Assembly (NCBI GenBank): GCA_017643385.1
Contig: JAEPNN010000002.1
Span: 429,099-493,098, forward strand
Origin: Dinoroseobacter sp.
Lineage (GTDB): Bacteria > Pseudomonadota > Alphaproteobacteria > Rhodobacterales > Rhodobacteraceae
DNA length: 64,000 bases
Direction of reading: 5' to 3'
The first letter of the stretch is position 1; each line of letters begins with the position of its first letter. The position numbers were made by a program, and so were the translations under genes. The notes under the pieces were generated by a model. The model saw only the letters and a list, made by a program, of their open reading frames with translations, was not told the DNA's origin and did not search any database. This document shows, piece by piece, positions 25,854 through 36,009 of the stretch.

Positions 25854-27707
25854 ATGGACGACCAGAACAAGAACTTGATCCTCGCGACAGCGCTTAGCTT
25901 CCTGGTCATCCTTGTGTGGTTCTTGTTGTTCCCTCCCGAACAACCAGAGGTCACGGAAGCGACCACGCAATCAGGCGTCAGTACGCCAGCAACTGATCAG
26001 ACCACTGGCGCAGAACTGGCTGTAACTCCACCAGCGGCGAGCGAAGCGACAGCAACCACGTCTACCACAACAGACACGGTGTCTGCGGTGGAAGACATTG
26101 CCCGTCTACCGATTGAGACACCCAAACTGGAAGGCTCCATCTCGTTGCTTGGCGGGCGGATCGATGATCTGTCATTGCGGGACTACAACGAAACCCTGGC
26201 TGAGGACTCGCCCATTGTTCGGCTGCTTTCCCCGGTCGGATCGGTAAATGCCTATTACGCCCTCTACGGCTGGACCCCAGGCGGCAATCTCACCTTTGAC
26301 GATGTGCCCGGAGCAAATACCGAATGGCGTGTTGAATCTGGCGAAACACTGGGCGTCGGATCCCCTGTTACACTGCGCTGGGACAACAGCAGCGGACTGA
26401 TCTTCCGTCGCACCGTCTCTGTGGATGAAGACTATCTGTTCACGGTTGACCAGACGGTCGAGAACACGACATCTGATCCGGTGCGCCTGCAGCCCTATGG
26501 TATCGTCGCGCGCCACTCCGAGCCCGATACAATCGGCTTCTTTATTCTCCATGAAGGTATCGTGGGCATGCAGGATGGGGAACTGATTGAGGCGAACTAC
26601 GACGACATGACCGAGTACGACGTAGTGCAGCGCGAGGCCGCGCGTGCGGAAGTGCGTGATGTCGAGGCCAACGGATGGCTAGGCTTTACCGATAAGAACT
26701 GGATGACCACGCTGATGCCGCAGCCCGGTCAAGGCTTCACGGCGGTATCAAAATACGTTCCAAGCGCTGATATTTACCAAACTGAAATACGTCTGCCCGC
26801 AGTAACGGTTGAAGCCGGAACAGAGGTATCGGTAGAAACAAACCTATTTGCAGGCGCCAAAGAGTGGCAAACAATCCGGCGTTATCAAAATGATCTCGGG
26901 TTTGATCGCTTCCTTGACTCCATTGATTGGGGTTGGTTCTTCTTCCTGACCAAGCCGATTTTTGCGGTTCTGCACTGGCTGAACGCCCTGATCGGCAACA
27001 TGGGCGTCGCGATTATTGCGCTGACCCTGATTATCAAAGCACTCCTGCTGCCGCTCGCTTACAAATCTTATGTGTCCATGGCACGCATGAAAGAGCTTCA
27101 GCCCGAGATGGAAAAGCTGAAAGAAAAGGCCGGCGACGACCGCCAAAAGCTTCAGCAGGGCATGATGGAGCTGTACAAGAAGAACAAGGTTAATCCGGCT
27201 GCCGGCTGTTTGCCGATCCTCTTACAGATCCCCATTTTCTTTTCGCTCTACAAGGTAATTTTCGTCACGATCGAGTTGCGTCATGCACCATTTTTCGGAC
27301 CCTTCAGGGACCTGTCTTCGCCTGATCCAACCTCAATCATAAACCTCTTCGGCCTGCTTCCAAATTCCGCACCAGAACCGGGATCCATTATGGCGCTGGT
27401 GTTCATCGGAATCTTGCCGTTGCTGTTGGGTATCTCCATGTGGCTGCAGCAAAAGCTGAACCCAGCCCCCACCGACCCAACGCAACAGATGATCTTTGCG
27501 TGGCTGCCTTGGGTTTTCATGTTCATGCTTGGAAGCTTTGCCAGCGGTCTGATCGTCTACTGGATTGCCAACAATGTGATCACTTTCACGCAGCAGTATC
27601 TGATTATGCTGAGCCATGGATCGCGGCCAGACCTGTTTGGGAACATCATTTCTGGGTTCAAGCGCGGCGAGAAAGCCGCAAACAAACCTAACGAACCGAA
27701 GAAATGA
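25854..27707 (+). CDS. yidC: Membrane protein insertase YidC
   Basis: Inserts and folds inner-membrane proteins, alone or with SecYEG. The N-terminal helix (NLILATALSFLVILVWFLLF) is followed by a Thr/Ala-rich linker, a large periplasmic beta-sandwich (about 85-345), and the five-helix core. The core has the conserved ILLPLAYKSYVSMARMKELQ, NPAAGCLPILLQIPIFFSLYKV and GLIVYWIANNVITFTQQY. The 617-aa length is normal. It overlaps the MOSC gene by 4 bp. Confidence 0.97.
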   Translation: MDDQNKNLILATALSFLVILVWFLLFPPEQPEVTEATTQSGVSTPATDQTTGAELAVTPPAASEATATTSTTTDTVSAVEDIARLPIETPKLEGSISLLGGRIDDLSLRDYNETLAEDSPIVRLLSPVGSVNAYYALYGWTPGGNLTFDDVPGANTEWRVESGETLGVGSPVTLRWDNSSGLIFRRTVSVDEDYLFTVDQTVENTTSDPVRLQPYGIVARHSEPDTIGFFILHEGIVGMQDGELIEANYDDMTEYDVVQREAARAEVRDVEANGWLGFTDKNWMTTLMPQPGQGFTAVSKYVPSADIYQTEIRLPAVTVEAGTEVSVETNLFAGAKEWQTIRRYQNDLGFDRFLDSIDWGWFFFLTKPIFAVLHWLNALIGNMGVAIIALTLIIKALLLPLAYKSYVSMARMKELQPEMEKLKEKAGDDRQKLQQGMMELYKKNKVNPAAGCLPILLQIPIFFSLYKVIFVTIELRHAPFFGPFRDLSSPDPTSIINLFGLLPNSAPEPGSIMALVFIGILPLLLGISMWLQQKLNPAPTDPTQQMIFAWLPWVFMFMLGSFASGLIVYWIANNVITFTQQYLIMLSHGSRPDLFGNIISGFKRGEKAANKPNEPKK

Positions 27708-28465
27708 GCGCGGCTCTCGCGACGATTTATCGGCATCCGATCAAAGCGATCGGGCGCGAAACGTTGAGCGAGGTTCTCCTAGAGGCTGGCAAACCACTGT
27801 CCTGGGATCGCAGCTTTGCGGTCGCGCATGAACGTGCTCGCGAAGCTGATTTGACCCGAACATGGGCCCCGAAGGCCAACTTTTTACGTGGTGTGACCGG
27901 CCCCGAACTGATGGCGGTCGAGTGCACGTTTAATCCGTCAAACATGCAGATTACGCTGACCCATCCGCGAGCCGGCAAGTTTGCCGGAAACCTGAACCGG
28001 GCCGAAGACGAGCGCGCCCTTCTTGAATGGCTCGATCCGCTCTGGCCAAAAGACGCCCCGAGGCCGACGCATTTGGTCCATCACGAAGGCGCGGCACAGA
28101 CCGACGTGCCTGATCCGTGGCTGGCTCTAAACAGTCGTACAGCCCACTGCATGGTTGCCGAAAAGCTCAATCGTGCAGACCTTTCCATTCATCGTTGGCG
28201 CGGCAACCTTTGGATCGACGGCTTGGGTCCCTGGGAAGAATTCGAGTGGATTGGCAAGTCTGTTCGTATCGGTGAAGCTGTCCTTAAGGTCGAACAGAGG
28301 ATCACGCGCTGTAAGGCCACAATGGCGAACCCAGAAACCGGACGCCGCGACGCTGATACGCTCGGGGCTCTCGAGAATGGTTGGGGACATACGGATTTTG
28401 GTGTTTATGCCGAAGTGACTCGAACTGGCATGATTCGACCCGGCGACAGCGTCGAGGTGATCTAA
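27704..28465 (+). CDS. MOSC-domain protein
   Basis: 253-aa protein with an N-terminal beta-barrel (IYRHPIKAIGRETLSEVLLE) and a C-terminal MOSC domain, as in molybdenum-cofactor sulfurases and amidoxime-reducing components. The conserved region VEQRITRCKATMANPETGRRD contains the cysteine expected to bind the molybdenum cofactor. It overlaps yidC (ATGA) and engB (TAATG). The yidC-MOSC-engB order is common in Rhodobacteraceae; a link to membrane insertion is not known. Confidence 0.88.
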   Translation: MSAALATIYRHPIKAIGRETLSEVLLEAGKPLSWDRSFAVAHERAREADLTRTWAPKANFLRGVTGPELMAVECTFNPSNMQITLTHPRAGKFAGNLNRAEDERALLEWLDPLWPKDAPRPTHLVHHEGAAQTDVPDPWLALNSRTAHCMVAEKLNRADLSIHRWRGNLWIDGLGPWEEFEWIGKSVRIGEAVLKVEQRITRCKATMANPETGRRDADTLGALENGWGHTDFGVYAEVTRTGMIRPGDSVEVI

Positions 28466-29112
28466 TGAAGCTAACCTTTCCACTTGCCGATATTGACGAC
28501 GCGACCCTTGAGGCAGGGCGTAAACTTTTTGCTGGACCGGTTGATTTTCGCAAGGGCGTTGTCGCTATGTCCGGTCTTCCACCAGATGATCGGTTGGAAG
28601 TGTGTTTCGCAGGGCGTTCGAATGTTGGAAAATCAAGCCTGATCAATGCCCTAACAGGTCGCAAAGCACTGGCTCGCGCATCCAACACCCCCGGCCGCAC
28701 CCAAGAGATCAACTTCTTCGATCTCGGTACCGAACGTTATCTCGTCGATTTGCCAGGCTATGGTTTCGCAAACGCTCCGGTCGCGGTTGTCGAGAAATGG
28801 CAACGCCTCTTGAAGTCCTATCTGTCAGGCCGCGCAAGCTTGCGACGTGCCTTTGTCTTGATCGACGCACGCCATGGGGTCAAACCTGTAGACGCCGAAA
28901 TCCTGTCCCTTCTGGACAAGTCAGCCGTTCCCTTTCAGGTAGTTTTGACAAAGGCCGACAAGATTAGCACCACACAGCGTGAACAGGTACTTGAACAGGT
29001 CCGTGAAAAACTTGCAAAGCACCCAGCCGCGTTTCCAGAATTGGTTCTGACGTCATCTGAAAAAGGCGAAGGGATCGCGACCCTGCGCGGGATCATTGCA
29101 GGACTAATCTAG
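28465..29112 (+). CDS. engB: Ribosome biogenesis GTPase EngB (YihA/YsxC)
   Basis: GTPase needed late in 50S assembly. It has G1 AGRSNVGKSSLINALTGRKA, the switch I Thr in RTQEINFF, G3 DLPGYGFA and G4 LTKADK, with G5 near TSSEKGEG. The 215-aa length is typical. Its start overlaps the MOSC stop by one base (TAATG), so translation is coupled. Confidence 0.95.
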   Translation: MKLTFPLADIDDATLEAGRKLFAGPVDFRKGVVAMSGLPPDDRLEVCFAGRSNVGKSSLINALTGRKALARASNTPGRTQEINFFDLGTERYLVDLPGYGFANAPVAVVEKWQRLLKSYLSGRASLRRAFVLIDARHGVKPVDAEILSLLDKSAVPFQVVLTKADKISTTQREQVLEQVREKLAKHPAAFPELVLTSSEKGEGIATLRGIIAGLI

Positions 29113-29175
29113 CGGCGGCTTGCCCCATCCATTGCCTTGGCGTAATACGCGGCGAACCTGCCGACGGGCCCTAGC

Positions 29176-30042
29176 ATGAAGTCTCGCAAAATCATGAACA
29201 GCGATTGGATCGCCACAGCACGTACGCTCAATCAAGCGCTCCCCTATCTTCAGCGGTACGATGAAGCTGTCGTCGTGGTGAAGTTTGGCGGAAACGCGAT
29301 GGGCGATGACGCCGCCATGGACAGCTTTGCGCGGGATATCGTTTTGATGCGCCAGATCGGTGTGAACCCGGTGGTGGTGCACGGCGGCGGACCGATGATC
29401 AACGCCATGTTGGAAAAGCTAGAAATCGAGACGAAATTTGTCGGCGGCAAACGCGTGACCGATGAGGCCACCGTTGAAGTTGTCGAGATGGTTCTGTCTG
29501 GCCGCGTAAATAAGCGTATCGTGCAGGCCATCAACGGACAAGGCGGACGTGCAGTTGGCCTGTCAGGCAAAGACGCAAACCTTATGGTCTGCGATCCGGC
29601 CAATCCCGAACTGGGATTTGTTGGCGAGCCGGTCGAGGTAGATCCAAAGCTTCTGAACGAGCTTTTTGCAAATGAGATCATTCCGGTTATCGCACCAATT
29701 GGAGTTGGCCGCGATGGCGAAACCTTCAACGTGAACGGGGATACCGCCGCGGGGGCAATCGCGGCGGCGCTCAAAGCAGATCGCTTGTTGCTGCTAACAG
29801 ATGTGGCCGGTGTCAAAGATGCCAGCGGGGAAGTTGTCACGGCGCTGACGACAGCGCAGGTCAGTGAGATGACCAGAGATGGCGTTATTGCAGGCGGCAT
29901 GATCCCAAAAACAGAGACAGCTGTTGCTGCGCTGAACGGGGGCGTACGCGCCGTTGTGATCCTTGATGGGCGGGTCTCCAACGCATGCCTGTTGGAATTG
30001 TTCACAGAACACGGTGCCGGTTCAATGATCCGCGCGGAATGA
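29176..30042 (+). CDS. argB: Acetylglutamate kinase
   Basis: Phosphorylates N-acetylglutamate in arginine synthesis. It has the nucleotide loop [12 protein letters not shown], the [15 protein letters not shown] segment, [24 protein letters not shown] and the C-terminal [14 protein letters not shown]. The 288-aa length fits. An alternative ATG at 29194 is in frame. The stop overlaps the next gene's ATG (ATGA). Confidence 0.96.
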   Translation: MKSRKIMNSDWIATARTLNQALPYLQRYDEAVVVVKFGGNAMGDDAAMDSFARDIVLMRQIGVNPVVVHGGGPMINAMLEKLEIETKFVGGKRVTDEATVEVVEMVLSGRVNKRIVQAINGQGGRAVGLSGKDANLMVCDPANPELGFVGEPVEVDPKLLNELFANEIIPVIAPIGVGRDGETFNVNGDTAAGAIAAALKADRLLLLTDVAGVKDASGEVVTALTTAQVSEMTRDGVIAGGMIPKTETAVAALNGGVRAVVILDGRVSNACLLELFTEHGAGSMIRAE

Positions 30043-30695
30043 TCACTGCGCAAACCCTCGCCAAGGGCGCAGCGGAGCGTCACCTTTCTGTACTTGGCAT
30101 CCTCGATATCTCCGACGATCCTGACACACCTGCACAATCCAATCGGTTGGCCTTGCTTGGCCCTGCCCCTGACAGCTTTTGGCCGGCCTTTCAGCGCAGC
30201 GAAGAAGCGCGCGACGGAAAAGCTGATCCTATAGATCGCTGGTCGCGGCGCGTTATTGGCAACTGGGCATGCGACCTGAAAGGCAAAGCCCTGTTCCCGT
30301 TCGGAGGACCGCCCTATCGGCCATTCCTGCGATGGGCAGTGGAAAGCGGGCGCGCCTGGGCATCCCCCGTGGGCCCACTGGTTCATGACCACTTTGGATT
30401 GATGGTCAGCTACCGTGGCGCCATAGCGCTAGATATGCCCTTTGAGCTGCCGACAGCAGGGGTCAACCCGTGCACCACTTGTGACGGCAAACCATGCCTG
30501 TCAGCCTGCCCCGTCGGCGCTTTGGGGGCCGGCAATTACGATGTGTCCGGTTGCAAGTCACATATTTCTTCTGATGCAGGTGCAGACTGCCTGTCAGCGG
30601 GCTGTCTAGTTCGTTGCGCCTGCCCGATAAGTCTTGGCGCGGGGCGCAATCCGGCACAATCTGCGTATCATATGAAACTTTTTCTGGGGGCGTGA
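30039..30695 (+). CDS. Ferredoxin-like iron-sulfur protein
   Basis: 218-aa protein of unknown substrate. The C-terminal part has [18 protein letters not shown], a CxxCxxxxCxxxCP 4Fe-4S motif, followed by more cysteines ([27 protein letters not shown]) that could ligate a second cluster. The arrangement recalls the ferredoxin part of epoxyqueuosine reductase QueG, but the cobalamin domain is absent. It overlaps argB and the phosphatase gene. Confidence 0.75.
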   Translation: MITAQTLAKGAAERHLSVLGILDISDDPDTPAQSNRLALLGPAPDSFWPAFQRSEEARDGKADPIDRWSRRVIGNWACDLKGKALFPFGGPPYRPFLRWAVESGRAWASPVGPLVHDHFGLMVSYRGAIALDMPFELPTAGVNPCTTCDGKPCLSACPVGALGAGNYDVSGCKSHISSDAGADCLSAGCLVRCACPISLGAGRNPAQSAYHMKLFLGA

Positions 30696-31189
30696 TGAAA
30701 ACCCTTCTGCTGCTGCGCCATGCTAAATCGAGCTGGGGGAACCCAGATCTTCCGGACCACGACCGTGCCTTGAACAAGCGTGGCCAACGTGCGGCACCTG
30801 CAATTGGGTCTTGGATCAAGGAAAACGGGTTCCTACCGTCTCAGGCCTTCGTATCAGATGCGAGACGCGCGCTGGAGACGTGGGGCAGGCTTGGGATTGA
30901 TGCAGATGTTTCGATCCGCCCGGAGATGTATCATGCAACGCCGGACACCCTGCTTGATCTCGTCAACGGCGCGACAAGCGAAAGCATCATTCTTGTGGGC
31001 CACAACCCCGGGATTGGGTTGCTGGCTCAGGGGATTGTCCAATCGCCACCTCACCATGAGCGATTTGACCAGTTCCCAACGGCTGCTCTTTTAGTCGCCA
31101 GTTTCGCCGTCCCAAGATGGGGGGATGTCACACCGCATTCAGGCAAGGTCGAAGCCTTTGTCACACCACACGACCTGAACAGTTCGTAA
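30695..31189 (+). CDS. SixA-like histidine phosphatase
   Basis: 164-aa member of the histidine phosphatase superfamily with the catalytic RHAKSSW motif near the N-terminus and VGHNPGIGLLAQ with the second catalytic His. It is short like SixA, which removes phosphate from phosphohistidine domains, but the substrate here is not known. The start overlaps the preceding stop (TGATG). It ends the yidC-led chain and is followed by a strong bidirectional terminator. Confidence 0.88.
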   Translation: MKTLLLLRHAKSSWGNPDLPDHDRALNKRGQRAAPAIGSWIKENGFLPSQAFVSDARRALETWGRLGIDADVSIRPEMYHATPDTLLDLVNGATSESIILVGHNPGIGLLAQGIVQSPPHHERFDQFPTAALLVASFAVPRWGDVTPHSGKVEAFVTPHDLNSS

Positions 31190-31192
31190 CAA

Positions 31193-31220
31193 AAAAGGCC
31201 GCGTCGGAACGCGGCCTTTT
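31193..31220. terminator. Bidirectional terminator between sixA-like gene and bztD
   Basis: AAAAGGCCGCG-TCGGAA-CGCGGCCTTTT is a perfect 11-bp stem with A and T flanks, so it terminates both converging units. Confidence 0.9.
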
Positions 31221-31237
31221 GATACTCTTGTTTAAGC

Positions 31238-32023
31238 TCAGTGTCCGAGAATCTGGCTCAGGAACAGCTTCGTCCGATCCGACTTTGGATCGTTGAAGAA
31301 TGGCTCAGGCTCGTTCTGTTCAACGATCTGACCCTGGTCCATGAAGATCACCCGGTCCGCGACCTGACGGGCAAAGCCCATCTCGTGGGTCACACAAATC
31401 ATTGTCATACCCTCTTCGGCGAGCTCGATCATGGTGTCGAGCACCTCTTTGATCATCTCAGGGTCAAGCGCAGAGGTCGGTTCATCAAACAGCATGATCC
31501 GTGGGCGCATGCAGAGCGAACGCGCAATAGCCACACGCTGCTGCTGACCACCCGAAAGCTGACCTGGATACTTGTCGGCCTGCTCCGGGATTTTCACCTT
31601 GGTCAGGAAGTGCATCGCTGTTTCTTCGGCTTCCTTCTTTGGGATCTTGCGAACCCAGATCGGCGCCAGTGTGCAATTCTCAAGGATTGTGAGGTGCGGG
31701 AACAGGTTGAAGTGCTGGAACACCATTCCAACTTCTGATCGGATCTTATCGATGTTCTTCAGATCCGAAGACAAGAGCGTACCATCCACTGTGATGGAGC
31801 CTGCCTGGTGCTCTTCCAGAGCATTGATGCAGCGGATCAGCGTGGATTTGCCGGAACCGGACGGTCCACACACAACGATCCTTTCGCCCTGATACACGGT
31901 CAGGTCGATATCGCGCAGAACGTGGAACGTACCGTACCACTTGTTCATGTTCTGAATTTCGATCGCGACCTGATCCGAGATGGCAGAGGCCTTCGCTTCA
32001 ACTTTTGCAGCTGTGTCAGACAT
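31238..32023 (-). CDS. bztD: Amino-acid ABC transporter ATP-binding protein
   Basis: ATPase of a polar amino-acid importer. It has Walker [15 protein letters not shown]-loop [16 protein letters not shown], signature [13 protein letters not shown], Walker [13 protein letters not shown] and switch His in CVTHEMGFA. The 261-aa length and the gene order match the Rhodobacter BztD (glutamate, glutamine, aspartate, asparagine) or rhizobial AapP. It is the last gene of the operon, 14 bp after the permease. Confidence 0.93.
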   Translation of the reverse strand: MSDTAAKVEAKASAISDQVAIEIQNMNKWYGTFHVLRDIDLTVYQGERIVVCGPSGSGKSTLIRCINALEEHQAGSITVDGTLLSSDLKNIDKIRSEVGMVFQHFNLFPHLTILENCTLAPIWVRKIPKKEAEETAMHFLTKVKIPEQADKYPGQLSGGQQQRVAIARSLCMRPRIMLFDEPTSALDPEMIKEVLDTMIELAEEGMTMICVTHEMGFARQVADRVIFMDQGQIVEQNEPEPFFNDPKSDRTKLFLSQILGH

Positions 32024-32037
32024 TGATCAGCCCTTTC

Positions 32038-33342
32038 TTATCGATGATCGGTGGCAAGCTGACGCTCGAGCCACTGCGAGTATTGAGAGATGCCGTAGCA
32101 CATGATGAAGAACAGTAAGGCGGCAAAGCCAAACAGTTCCCAGTAAACGCCGTTCCAGTCCGTGGAAGACAGAATCGGTCCTCGGATCATGCCAACAAGG
32201 TCGAACATGGAGATAACCGAAACCAGAGTGGTGTCTTTGAACAGACCCACCGCAACGTTCACGATGCCCGGGATCGAGATCTTCAAAGCCTGAGGCAGAA
32301 TAATCAGGCGCATCGACTGCGGATAATCCAGACCCAAGCTGTCAGCGGCTTCGTATTGACCGGTTGGGAGCGCCGCAAGGCCACCCCGGATCACCTCGGC
32401 GATATATGCGGCGGCGAACAGCGTGATCATGATGATCACCCGGACAACCAGATCGAAGTTTGCTTCAGGCGGCAAGAAATAAGCCAAAACCACGTTTGCC
32501 ACGAAAAGTAATGTGATCAACGGCACACCGCGCACAAACTCAATGAAGACCACACAGATCCACTTAATGATTGGCATGCTGGACTGACGCCCAAGGGCTA
32601 GGATGATCCCGAGCGGTAGCGCCAGCGAAAGACAGACCACGCCAAGGATCATGTTCAACATGAAACCACCGACCTGACGACTTTTCACAAACTCCAACTC
32701 GATAGGAATTAGGTTTGCAAGAACCGGCGTGATGAAGTCGGCGATCCACCAGAACACGAAGGCCCCGACAATCGCCCCGAAGAACGCAATTGCGAAGGAC
32801 CGCGTAATGAACTGGCGGTACACCATGTAGCCAGCGACGAAGCCACCTGCAGCGAATACAGGCACCCAGATGCTTCCACCCCAGATCAGCCAGTACCCTA
32901 GGAAGGGGTAAACTGCCGTCATGATCAGTAATTTGCGGGGCAGCTTGTAGAACATCACTGGTGCAAACGCGACGAACAGTAAAATGAACGCAAGCGTTGG
33001 GCGCCAATACTGATCGCTTGGATATTGGAAACCAAAGAGCAACTGGTTCCAACGTTCCGTCAGAACCGCAAAGCACCCACCCCTGGCTCCATCAAGAATG
33101 GTGCGACAATCCCGGATAGAAGGTGCATCCCAAATGCCGTTCAATAGCCATGGAAGCGATGCAGCCAGGATCAGGTAAATCGCCCAAAGCGAAAGCACCG
33201 TAAGGACACCGTTGGTAACCGACGAGAACAGGTTCTCGCGCAGCCATTTGATCAGTCCACGCTCTCCCAAGGGCGGTTCGCGCTCCGGAATTGTATCATG
33301 TCGTACGAAGGCGACAGTGGAGTTGGCGTTGGTATCGCTCAT
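32038..33342 (-). CDS. bztC: Amino-acid ABC transporter permease, BztC/AapM type
   Basis: 434-aa inner-membrane permease with about eight hydrophobic helices. The C-terminal half carries the transmembrane domain with the EAA loop (EAADSLGLDYPQSMRLIILPQALKISIPG, in part). The long N-terminal half with extra helices separates this group from the short glutamine permeases. It lies 1 bp after bztB, and the pair forms the heterodimeric channel. Confidence 0.92.
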   Translation of the reverse strand: MSDTNANSTVAFVRHDTIPEREPPLGERGLIKWLRENLFSSVTNGVLTVLSLWAIYLILAASLPWLLNGIWDAPSIRDCRTILDGARGGCFAVLTERWNQLLFGFQYPSDQYWRPTLAFILLFVAFAPVMFYKLPRKLLIMTAVYPFLGYWLIWGGSIWVPVFAAGGFVAGYMVYRQFITRSFAIAFFGAIVGAFVFWWIADFITPVLANLIPIELEFVKSRQVGGFMLNMILGVVCLSLALPLGIILALGRQSSMPIIKWICVVFIEFVRGVPLITLLFVANVVLAYFLPPEANFDLVVRVIIMITLFAAAYIAEVIRGGLAALPTGQYEAADSLGLDYPQSMRLIILPQALKISIPGIVNVAVGLFKDTTLVSVISMFDLVGMIRGPILSSTDWNGVYWELFGFAALLFFIMCYGISQYSQWLERQLATDHR

Positions 33343-33343
33343 C

Positions 33344-34561
33344 TCAGCGCTCCTTCAGTTTAACGGCATTGTTGTAGACGTTCATAATCGCCGAGATCCC
33401 AAGGCTGATGAGCAGGTAAAAGAGCATCAGCAGAAGGACGGCTTCGATCGCGCGACCGGTCTGGTTCAGGGTAATCCCCCCAAGCGTCCCGGTAACGTCC
33501 ATGTATCCTACAGCAATCGCGAGCGACGAGTTCTTTGTCAGGTTCAGGTACTGCGAGATCAGCGGCGGAATGATAATCCGGAGTGCCTGAGGCAGGATCA
33601 CAAGGTTCATGATCCGGTTTGGGCGCAGCCCCAACGCTCCGGCGGCTTCGGTCTGACCTTTGGAAATCGCCATGATACCTGCACGAACGTTTTCAGCGAT
33701 AAACGCACCGGTATAGAGCGACAATGCGAACCAAAGAGCGATGAGCGATCCGCGGACTTGGATGCCCCCCTGAAAGTTGAACCCGCGAAGTTCCGGATAG
33801 TCCAATCCAATCGGCCGACCCATAATGAAGAACATCAGGATTGTGGGAAGGAAGAAAATCGCAATCGAGGGCCACAGTGTTGGCAGCAAGCGACCCGTGT
33901 CGTAGAGGACCTTTGTGGCATAGCGCCGATAAGCGATCATCGCGATGACAGACAGCACAAAGGTCAAAACCACGATAAGTGATCCTGAGCCCCACACGGG
34001 TGCCGGGACGTAGACGCCTCGGTTTGTGAACGCAAAGGCGTCAAACAACATTGTGGCTGTGGCGTTGTCTCCCCTGAAGGACCGTGGACCAGGCAGTGAA
34101 ACGGTCATGATCGAAAAAATAATCAGGATCCAGATCAAGACAGGAACGTTCCGGAACGCTTCGACGTAAACCGCCATTAATTTGCTCACAACCCAGTTGT
34201 TCGACAACCGCAGAACGCCGGCAAACACGCCGAGGATGGTCGCAGTAATGCAGCCAAGGAAGGCCACGATCAGCGTGTTCAACACGCCAACAAAGGCAGC
34301 CCTCAAATGAGTGTCTTGGCTCGAGAAGGAAATCGGTTGTTGGTTGATATCGTAGCCAGCAGGATTCCCAAGAAACCTATAAGAAATGTCTTGCCCGAGA
34401 TTCTCCAGGTTCACCACCGCATTGGAAATCAACCAAGCGATGAAGAAGCAGAGCCCAAGCAGAGCGATGAATTGGAAGGTAAGTGATCGATACCGCGTGT
34501 CGTTGATCAGCATACTCAGCTTGAAGCTGGTCTGCGGCGGTAAATCTGTGGTGTTGCTCAT
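33344..34561 (-). CDS. bztB: Amino-acid ABC transporter permease, BztB/AapQ type
   Basis: 405-aa permease with a split N-terminal region (INDTRYRSLTFQFIALLGLC), a periplasmic loop, and the C-terminal permease domain with EAAGALGLRPNRIMNLVILP as its ATPase-contact loop. It is the first gene after an intergenic terminator that separates it from bztA. A candidate ribosome site is weak. Confidence 0.92.
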   Translation of the reverse strand: MSNTTDLPPQTSFKLSMLINDTRYRSLTFQFIALLGLCFFIAWLISNAVVNLENLGQDISYRFLGNPAGYDINQQPISFSSQDTHLRAAFVGVLNTLIVAFLGCITATILGVFAGVLRLSNNWVVSKLMAVYVEAFRNVPVLIWILIIFSIMTVSLPGPRSFRGDNATATMLFDAFAFTNRGVYVPAPVWGSGSLIVVLTFVLSVIAMIAYRRYATKVLYDTGRLLPTLWPSIAIFFLPTILMFFIMGRPIGLDYPELRGFNFQGGIQVRGSLIALWFALSLYTGAFIAENVRAGIMAISKGQTEAAGALGLRPNRIMNLVILPQALRIIIPPLISQYLNLTKNSSLAIAVGYMDVTGTLGGITLNQTGRAIEAVLLLMLFYLLISLGISAIMNVYNNAVKLKER

Positions 34562-34652
34562 GCCAGCGGTCCCTATGGCGCAATATGTATACTTACGGGC
34601 TCAATACGACCCGACGAGGTAATACGAGGAGCGAGATGTGTTCGAGAGTAAA

Positions 34653-34681
34653 AAAAGGGCGCGAACGAGTCGCGCCCTTTT
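34653..34681 (-). terminator. Intercistronic terminator between bztA and bztB
   Basis: AAAAGGGCGCGA-ACGAG-TCGCGCCCTTTT is a perfect 12-bp stem with T on the minus strand. It lies 13 bp after bztA and 92 bp before bztB, so it should reduce permease expression relative to the binding protein, as in many ABC operons. Confidence 0.85.
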
Positions 34682-34693
34682 CTTCATAAGGAC

Positions 34694-35710
34694 TTAGCGG
34701 AAGGGTGGGCTGTAAAGCAGACCGCCGTCTTTCCACTGGGCGTTGAGGCCGCGGCTCAGACCGATTGGGGTCGCTTCGCCGATGTTGGCTTCAAAGATTT
34801 CGCCATAGTTGCCGCCAACCATCAGAGCGCGCTTGGCCCACTCACCGTCGAGGCCGATCATGGCGCCAAGTTCACCCTCGGTACCGAGGATACGGTTGAT
34901 CTCTGGGTTATTGGATCCCCCGCTCAGCTCACCAATGTTTGCCGAGGTGATGCCCAGCTCTTCAGCCGAGATCAGCGCGTTCAGGGTCCAGCGAACAATA
35001 TCGCCCCATTCGTTGTCGCCGTGACGTACAACTGGTCCGAGTGGCTCTTTGGATACGATCTCTGGCAGAACGACGTGATCGCCAGGGTTTTCGAAGTTGG
35101 CGCGTGTTGCGGCCAGACCCGAAGCGTCGGTGGTGTAAACGTCACACGCGCCAGCAAGATACTGCTGCTGCGCTTCTGGGTTGGTTTCGATCGGAACCGG
35201 ATCGTAAGACATGTTGTTCGAACGGAAGAAGTCCGCCAGGTTCAGCTCGGTGGTTGTACCGGTCTGAATACAAACAGTCGCACCGTCCAGTTCGGTTGCC
35301 GAGGACACACCCAGTTCACGTGGAACCATGAAGCCCTGACCGTCGTAGTAGTTAACACCCACAAATTCGAACTTCAGGTCGTTGTCACGGCTGAAAGTCC
35401 ATGTGGTGTTGCGGGCCAGCATGTCGATCTCGCCAGCCGCAAGCGCGGTGAAGCGGGTCTTACCGGTCAGCGGCACGAAAGTTACGGCGTTGGCATCGCT
35501 GAGAACAGCGGCTGCGACAGCGCGGCAGACGGCGACGTCGAAGCCACCCCAAACGCCATCGGCGTCAGGTGCTGCGAAGCCCACGAGGCCCGTGTTCACA
35601 CCGCAGTTCAGCACGCCGCGTGCTTTCACATCGTCCAAGGTCGCGGCGGCGGAAGCACCTGCTGCGAGACCGGCGACGGTTAGCGCGCCTAGGAATACTG
35701 TTTTTTTCAT
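34694..35710 (-). CDS. bztA: Periplasmic polar amino-acid-binding protein
   Basis: Substrate-binding protein of the importer. The start MKKTVFLGALTVAGLAAGAS is a signal peptide cut near ASAAA, and the mature part has RGVLNCGVNTGLVGFA, GFDVAVCRAVAAAVL and the NTTWTFSRDN segment of the AapJ/BztA group. The ATG at 35710 follows GAGGT at 5 bp; the frame is open upstream but that stretch is not protein-like. The length is 338 aa. The ligand set Glu, Gln, Asp, Asn is inferred from Rhodobacter. Confidence 0.93.
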   Translation of the reverse strand: MKKTVFLGALTVAGLAAGASAAATLDDVKARGVLNCGVNTGLVGFAAPDADGVWGGFDVAVCRAVAAAVLSDANAVTFVPLTGKTRFTALAAGEIDMLARNTTWTFSRDNDLKFEFVGVNYYDGQGFMVPRELGVSSATELDGATVCIQTGTTTELNLADFFRSNNMSYDPVPIETNPEAQQQYLAGACDVYTTDASGLAATRANFENPGDHVVLPEIVSKEPLGPVVRHGDNEWGDIVRWTLNALISAEELGITSANIGELSGGSNNPEINRILGTEGELGAMIGLDGEWAKRALMVGGNYGEIFEANIGEATPIGLSRGLNAQWKDGGLLYSPPFR

Positions 35711-36009
35711 ATTTACCTCTATCCTGATGGTACGCCCAAAATGAGCGTGTAAGTGCCCTGTTGACCGGGCGTATGCGAAATCGGTCATGAGTCCCGAAAA
35801 CGCCCCTAAATTGGGCAAATTCCAAGAAAGAGGCAAGGGTAGCCTGCGGAAACAATCAAGGTTGACATCAAAAACGGCAAATATTTTGGGCAATGCCTCT
35901 TAAAATGAAGGTTTCGGTGAGATGTTAGCTAAGTGACCTAGGGTAAGGAAAAACCTTTAAAATAGTAATTGATATAAGTATAACAACTATTGATTGTTTT
36001 TTATGGCCT
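35711..36009 (-). promoter_or_regulatory. Upstream region of bztA
   Basis: A 299-bp gap with no gene. Its right part (35930-36005) is strongly A+T-rich. Two copies of TTGGGCAA (35811-35818 and 35886-35893) lie 75 bp apart, about seven helical turns, and could be regulator sites. I did not find a convincing -35/-10 pair. Confidence 0.3.

Noticed and set aside
29250..30392. 380-aa ORF antisense to argB and the ferredoxin-like gene
   Set aside because: The plus-strand genes have clear motifs; this one is low-complexity Ser/Thr/Pro-rich noise.
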